Source of the DNA: Candidatus Sumerlaeota bacterium
GTDB taxonomy: Bacteria > Sumerlaeota > Sumerlaeia > SLMS01
Direction of reading: 5' to 3'
DNA: 9,652 bases
Assembly: GCA_020850785.1 (NCBI GenBank)
Contig: JADZDZ010000268.1
Location: 1-9,652, forward strand
Part shown: positions 7,001 to 9,652 of the stretch, one piece after another
Layout of the letters: every line of letters begins with the position of its first letter
How positions within the stretch are numbered: position 1 is the stretch's first letter
Translations under genes and position numbers: made by a program
Notes under the pieces: generated by a model
What the model was told of the DNA's origin: nothing
The model's input: only the letters and a program-made list of their open reading frames with translations
The model's database searches: none

Positions 7001-7452
7001 CGGAGGGAAGGCGGGTTGCTGGCGGATTGTATTTGAACATCGTTTCAAAGTCCGATTCCGATGAGGTCACTGAAAAGTCCCACAAATACCGGGGGATTTT
7101 TCGCGCATCGGCGCTGCGGGAGATTCATGAAAAACCTGTGTGGAGCAGGATGACGCCAATCGAAGGCGCCCAAGGTGATCCGGACGAAATGCCGCGCAAC
7201 TGGGGCACCGCGATCAGCGATGCGGAATTCGATGCGCTGCTTGATCGCACGGCTTCGATGGTGGAGAGGGCGGGCTGCGCCATCGCATCGGGGGATATTG
7301 CGGTGGCTCCATCGCGCTACGGCACGGAGACGGCCTGCAACCATTGCAGCTACCGGCCGGTGTGCATGATCGACTTTCGCATCAACACGGCGCGCGTGAA
7401 GGAGACGCTGGGGCGCGCGGAGGTGCTTCGGTCACTGGGGGGAACGTCATGA
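4096..7452 (+). CDS. addB: AddB/RexB, helicase-nuclease subunit B
   Basis: 1118 residues, within the usual AddB range. It partners AddA in resecting double-strand breaks and loading RecA. The N-terminus begins with a Walker A motif, GPSGAGKT (8-15). The inactive helicase-like core follows, with the family-typical segments VIVMGMSEGVFP and AYRTLTAASHALILLRSRTD. The C-terminal RecB-type nuclease shows IRGQIDRVD with Asp921, VVDYKLKE with Asp937 and Lys939, and QLPLYLLAL from Gln957. Four cysteines for the Fe-S cluster are intact: Cys775 in FARCPFQHY, then Cys1081, Cys1084 and Cys1090 (C-x2-C-x5-C). A Pro/acid-rich stretch around residues 440-470 looks like a loop insertion. The ATG at 4096 places the Walker A motif at the normal distance from the N-terminus; the open frame continues upstream through the antisense of Memo but makes no AddB-like sequence there. 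Only a weak ribosome site (GAAAG) is visible. The stop overlaps the addA start. Confidence 0.95.
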   Translation: MPVHFLVGPSGAGKTHRCRSEITVACAADPLGAPIIYLVPEQASYEAEHTLLEGGELRGYTRAQVLSFSRLGEFVFAQVPAPQRPRLTRAHRDVLTTLLVAKAKAGGEGTLAGVEGLEEALADFISETRQHALSVENLREAANAIARRQARDDEYPPALLAEKLGNLVRLLEEYEAIVADRFEDPQDTLRSLADLIVQTELLQGAELYVDGFIAFTPVEEQLLVALARKCARVTITMLGERAGMEEVEPRAAVFSSVRERIERLWRALSENGVEPISAELIQRGSGGRFASDSLTLLEKSFLSSDDSETTAVADIEMWTAETTRDEARLAAEFALQAILRRGFAPGEIAILSRDLESYAQPLSEMLVALKIPFFIDRAEPLENHPLITGVQALIRCALYPAQADSRIALAKSGLLRVERRHVDLLENHIVQYPKSLREWHSEDPWKPPPSRVAPDDGEAGGEDMAPLPPAIDATRRVILRVVRSFTDRLHAQSMTRGKLRHFVHALCQTIDEVVRERGLDEHEEKILSRIGELFAAAAEAAGDEEIEWTTAGDLALASLQQMSLPRIPPMLDQLFVGQVDRSRYPRLKLVIVMGMSEGVFPRVATNRTLLNDSERDMMEEMGFRLQPSARRQFDREGLFAYRTLTAASHALILLRSRTDSSGGALEVSPYWRDVRQRFPGIVPREAEPFDAASRAWRPRELEASILRNLDETHRAPRDPSDADRKVIAQRVVECDAVRAAAAMRNVAVLPAAALGGFMNHRLIASASRLESFARCPFQHYVRSLLRPQEIAAPNFQRTDAGMYAHAVLRNVTRLLRARKLFSAELSADELEAVYRQAREKPYSHLLQTGILSSESEKLVFENVDGFVRGLVTWLKESFGQIPYRPVAEEISLTEGESIGLRPYTPAPPASGWTYEIRGQIDRVDESCRATGEYMVVDYKLKEMSFDYTKWNGGDNLQLPLYLLALRDSAEGRRVAGGLYLNIVSKSDSDEVTEKSHKYRGIFRASALREIHEKPVWSRMTPIEGAQGDPDEMPRNWGTAISDAEFDALLDRTASMVERAGCAIASGDIAVAPSRYGTETACNHCSYRPVCMIDFRINTARVKETLGRAEVLRSLGGTS
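4410..4443 (+). other. Putative G-quadruplex motif inside addB
   Basis: Four G-runs of at least four bases lie close together on the coding strand: 4410-4415 (six G), 4419-4422 (four), 4431-4435 (five) and 4440-4443 (four), with loops of 3, 8 and 4 bases. This fits a G4-capable sequence in both the non-template DNA and the mRNA. It encodes roughly residues 105-116 of AddB, a Gly/Ala-rich stretch, so codon use may explain it in part. Confidence 0.4.
7437..7448 (+). promoter_or_regulatory. Ribosome binding site of addA inside the addB 3' end
   Basis: Six G bases followed by AA (7437-7444) end four bases before the addA ATG at 7449. The site lies within the last codons of addB. With the ATGA overlap it supports coupled translation of the two subunits. 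Confidence 0.55.
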
Positions 7453-9652
7453 GGAAATTCACCGCAGCGCAGCAGCTCAGCATTGGGACGACGGATCGCA
7501 ACCTTCTCGTTTCCGCGGGCGCGGGCGCCGGCAAGACGGCGACGCTGGTGGAGCGAATTTTCCAGCTCCTCGTTGCGAGGCCACACCGTTGCTCGCTGGA
7601 TGAACTGTTGGTGGTGACATTCTCACGCGCTGCTGCGCAGGAGATGCGTTCGCGCCTTGTGGAGCGGATTCATCACGCGATGGGGGAGATGGGCAATGAC
7701 CAGAACATGCGGGATCACCACGCGCGGCAACTTCTGATTCTGCCGCGCGCGGCGATCTCCACCATCCACTCCTTCTGCCTTTCCGTCATCACAAGTCATC
7801 CGGACAAGGCGGGGCTGGCGCCGGGGTTCGACCTGATGTCGGAAGAGGAGGAGCGTTTGTTTCGCGCCGATTTTCTGCAGGAGAAAATCGAGGACGCGCT
7901 CGCATCGAAGGAGGGAGGCGCGCGCATTCGCTCGCTGATAGCGAATTTCGACGCGCTGAGTGGCGTGGAACGGCTGCTGCAGCACATCATCAGTTTCCAC
8001 GGGTTCCTCTCGTCGCTGCCAAACCCGGAAAAATTCTGCGGCAATGTGATGCGGATGATGACACCGACGGCGGAAGGGAACCCGCCGCCGGAAGCGATGG
8101 CATTGGTGGAGGACTACCTGCTGCGGCGGTTGCGGGCGCTGGAATCGCTGCTGGCTCCGGCACTCCGCCACGACAGCGGACGGCTGCATCCGTCCCTGCA
8201 GGAGCAGTACGCGCATATTCGTTCGCTGTATTTGCGCGTGCAGGATGCGCTGCGATCGGGAGCACCCGGAAGGCAACTGGATCAACTGGTGCAGGCGATG
8301 CCTTTCCCGCGCCAGAAGCCGGTGAAGAATGGGACGGAGGAGGACGAAAAATTCAAGGCACTGCGCGGAAAGTTGCAGGACGATTGCGACGGAATTTGCG
8401 AAGTGCTGCAGGGATTTTTGCCGGCAAGTTTGCGGGAGGATTTCTTTTCGTCGCGGACGACAACGGATTATTTCGTGAAGGAACTGGGGTTGCAGTGGCA
8501 TCGGGACCTGTTCGCGCGTCACGTTCAGGAGCGCAGATTGACGTTCGCGCATCTGGAGCGGTTGGCGCAGACGATTCTGGTGGACGACAACCTTCAGCCG
8601 ACGCCGGTGGCGCTCGCCTACCAGCGCGCCTTTCGCCATGTGTTGGTGGATGAATTTCAGGATGTGAACGAGCTTCAGAATATCATCCTGCGAAGCGTGT
8701 CGCGGCAAGCGGACGGCGAGCGTGGTGGGAATCTTTTCGCGGTGGGTGACGTGAAACAGAGCATCTATGAATTTCGTCAGGCGGATTCATCGCTGTTCCT
8801 TTCGCGGTATGAAGCCTCGGCACCGATGAAAGCGGGGATCGCCGCAGGAGCGGATGCACGCATCAATCTGCGGGAAAATTTTCGTTCCCATCCCGCGTTG
8901 TTGAATGAATTGAACGGGATTTTCCGCCTTCTGTTCACGAAGGAATCGGTGGGGTTGGACTACGACGATGATCAGGCGTTTGTTTCGGGACGGCCAGATA
9001 CTGCAAGGCCGCGCGCCGCGCGATTTGCCTTCGAGTTGCTTCCGAGTTGGCCGGTGATCAACGGCGAGCCGTGGGATGATGACATTTCGGCGGAGGCGGT
9101 GCACGTTGCGGACCTGATCGCGAGCATCGGCCCGCCGTGGAAGGACGTGTGCATTTTGCTGCGGTCCACTGTTGGCAGTGTCGGCGACTTGATGGAGGCA
9201 CTGCGCCGGCGCGGGATTCCCTACTATTCGGATGCGCGCGCGGGCTTCCTGACGGCAGTGGAGGTGATTGAATTCCAGTCGATCCTGAAGGCGATCAACA
9301 ATCCCTTCGATGAAATCGCGCTGCTGGGAATGCTGAGGGGGCCGGCGGAGCGCTGGAGCGAGGAGGAGTTGTTGCAGCTTCGCGCGGTGGATCGCAGTGC
9401 GTTCTTCATCGACAATCTGGAGCGGATCGCATGCGACGCGTCGCATTCCCTGAGTGCAAAGGCGAACCATGCGCTCGCTGATTTGAAGCGGTGGCAGGAC
9501 CTTTCGACGCGGCTGCCGATGCACGAGCTTTTCACGCGGATATTCGACGACCTGCATCTGCTTGATCAGGCGTGCGTGCGTCCCGGTGGCGATCAGCGGC
9601 GGCTGAACTTGCTGCAAATGCTGGAGCACGCGCGGCAGTTCGATTCCTTCCT
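7449..9652 (+). CDS. addA: AddA/RexA, UvrD-family helicase-nuclease subunit A (partial, 3' end outside window)
   Basis: Open frame of 734 complete codons running off the window, roughly 60 percent of a typical AddA of about 1200 residues. It is a superfamily 1A 3'-5' helicase subunit that unwinds duplex ends together with AddB. Motifs in order: TAAQQ at the N-terminus (Q motif region), Walker A VSAGAGAGKT (21-30), motif Ia VVTFSRAAAQEMRSRL, TIHSFC, Walker B VDEFQDVNELQ (400-410), motif III VGDVKQSIYEFR (432-443) and motif IV LRENFRSHP (474-482). Then follow the AddA-like segments DVCILLRS, RRRGIPYYSD and LLGMLRGP. Helicase motifs V-VI and the C-terminal RecB-type nuclease must lie beyond the window. 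The ATG overlaps the addB stop (ATGA at 7449-7452), so the two are one operon. The motif II sequence DEFQD, together with addB upstream, separates it from UvrD, PcrA and RecB. Confidence 0.95.
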   Translation, partial: MRKFTAAQQLSIGTTDRNLLVSAGAGAGKTATLVERIFQLLVARPHRCSLDELLVVTFSRAAAQEMRSRLVERIHHAMGEMGNDQNMRDHHARQLLILPRAAISTIHSFCLSVITSHPDKAGLAPGFDLMSEEEERLFRADFLQEKIEDALASKEGGARIRSLIANFDALSGVERLLQHIISFHGFLSSLPNPEKFCGNVMRMMTPTAEGNPPPEAMALVEDYLLRRLRALESLLAPALRHDSGRLHPSLQEQYAHIRSLYLRVQDALRSGAPGRQLDQLVQAMPFPRQKPVKNGTEEDEKFKALRGKLQDDCDGICEVLQGFLPASLREDFFSSRTTTDYFVKELGLQWHRDLFARHVQERRLTFAHLERLAQTILVDDNLQPTPVALAYQRAFRHVLVDEFQDVNELQNIILRSVSRQADGERGGNLFAVGDVKQSIYEFRQADSSLFLSRYEASAPMKAGIAAGADARINLRENFRSHPALLNELNGIFRLLFTKESVGLDYDDDQAFVSGRPDTARPRAARFAFELLPSWPVINGEPWDDDISAEAVHVADLIASIGPPWKDVCILLRSTVGSVGDLMEALRRRGIPYYSDARAGFLTAVEVIEFQSILKAINNPFDEIALLGMLRGPAERWSEEELLQLRAVDRSAFFIDNLERIACDASHSLSAKANHALADLKRWQDLSTRLPMHELFTRIFDDLHLLDQACVRPGGDQRRLNLLQMLEHARQFDSF

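Noticed and set aside
7623..8708. 361-codon antisense frame opposite addA.
   Set aside because: Same shadow composition. The plus strand has helicase motifs continuously across this stretch.

Overview
The window comes from a GC-rich bacterial chromosome, probably a Gram-negative and possibly uncultivated lineage. The evidence is a DedA/VTT membrane protein, a DinB-superfamily subtype I associate with Acidobacteria, Planctomycetes and similar phyla, an AddAB recombination nuclease and a Memo-family protein. The phylum cannot be fixed from the sequence alone. Shine-Dalgarno-like GGAG or G-rich motifs precede three of the starts (SDR, DinB, addA). No tRNA, rRNA, CRISPR array, insertion sequence or phage gene is visible. 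Coding density is very high: no non-coding gap exceeds about 100 bases.

Layout. (1) 1-317, minus: N-terminal third of a short-chain dehydrogenase/reductase resembling pteridine reductase/FolM, cut by the window edge. (2) 318-412: short divergent control region containing an imperfect palindrome. (3) 413-973, plus: DinB-superfamily metal-binding four-helix protein. (4) 993-2624, plus: a membrane protein joining an N-terminal DedA/VTT transporter-like domain to a C-terminal ATP-grasp ligase domain. It sits 19 bases behind the DinB gene and is probably co-transcribed with it. (5) 2641-3996, minus: Memo-family protein (AmmeMemoRadiSam system protein B type) with an N-terminal PqqD-like domain, convergent with gene 4 across only 16 bases. 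(6) 3997-4095: divergent start region. (7) 4096-7452, plus: addB. (8) 7449 to the window end, plus: addA, overlapping addB by ATGA and incomplete at its 3' end.

How they work together. addB and addA form a standard translationally coupled operon for the AddAB helicase-nuclease, which resects double-strand breaks for RecA-dependent repair. AddB carries the nuclease motif and the four cysteines of the Fe-S clasp; the visible part of AddA carries helicase motifs I to IV. The other genes share no obvious pathway with AddAB. The least ordinary item is the VTT/ATP-grasp fusion, which suggests a ligation reaction performed at the membrane face next to a lipid- or ion-handling channel. The second is the PqqD-like/Memo protein without AMMECR1 or radical-SAM partners nearby. 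No complete new defence or mobile system is visible.
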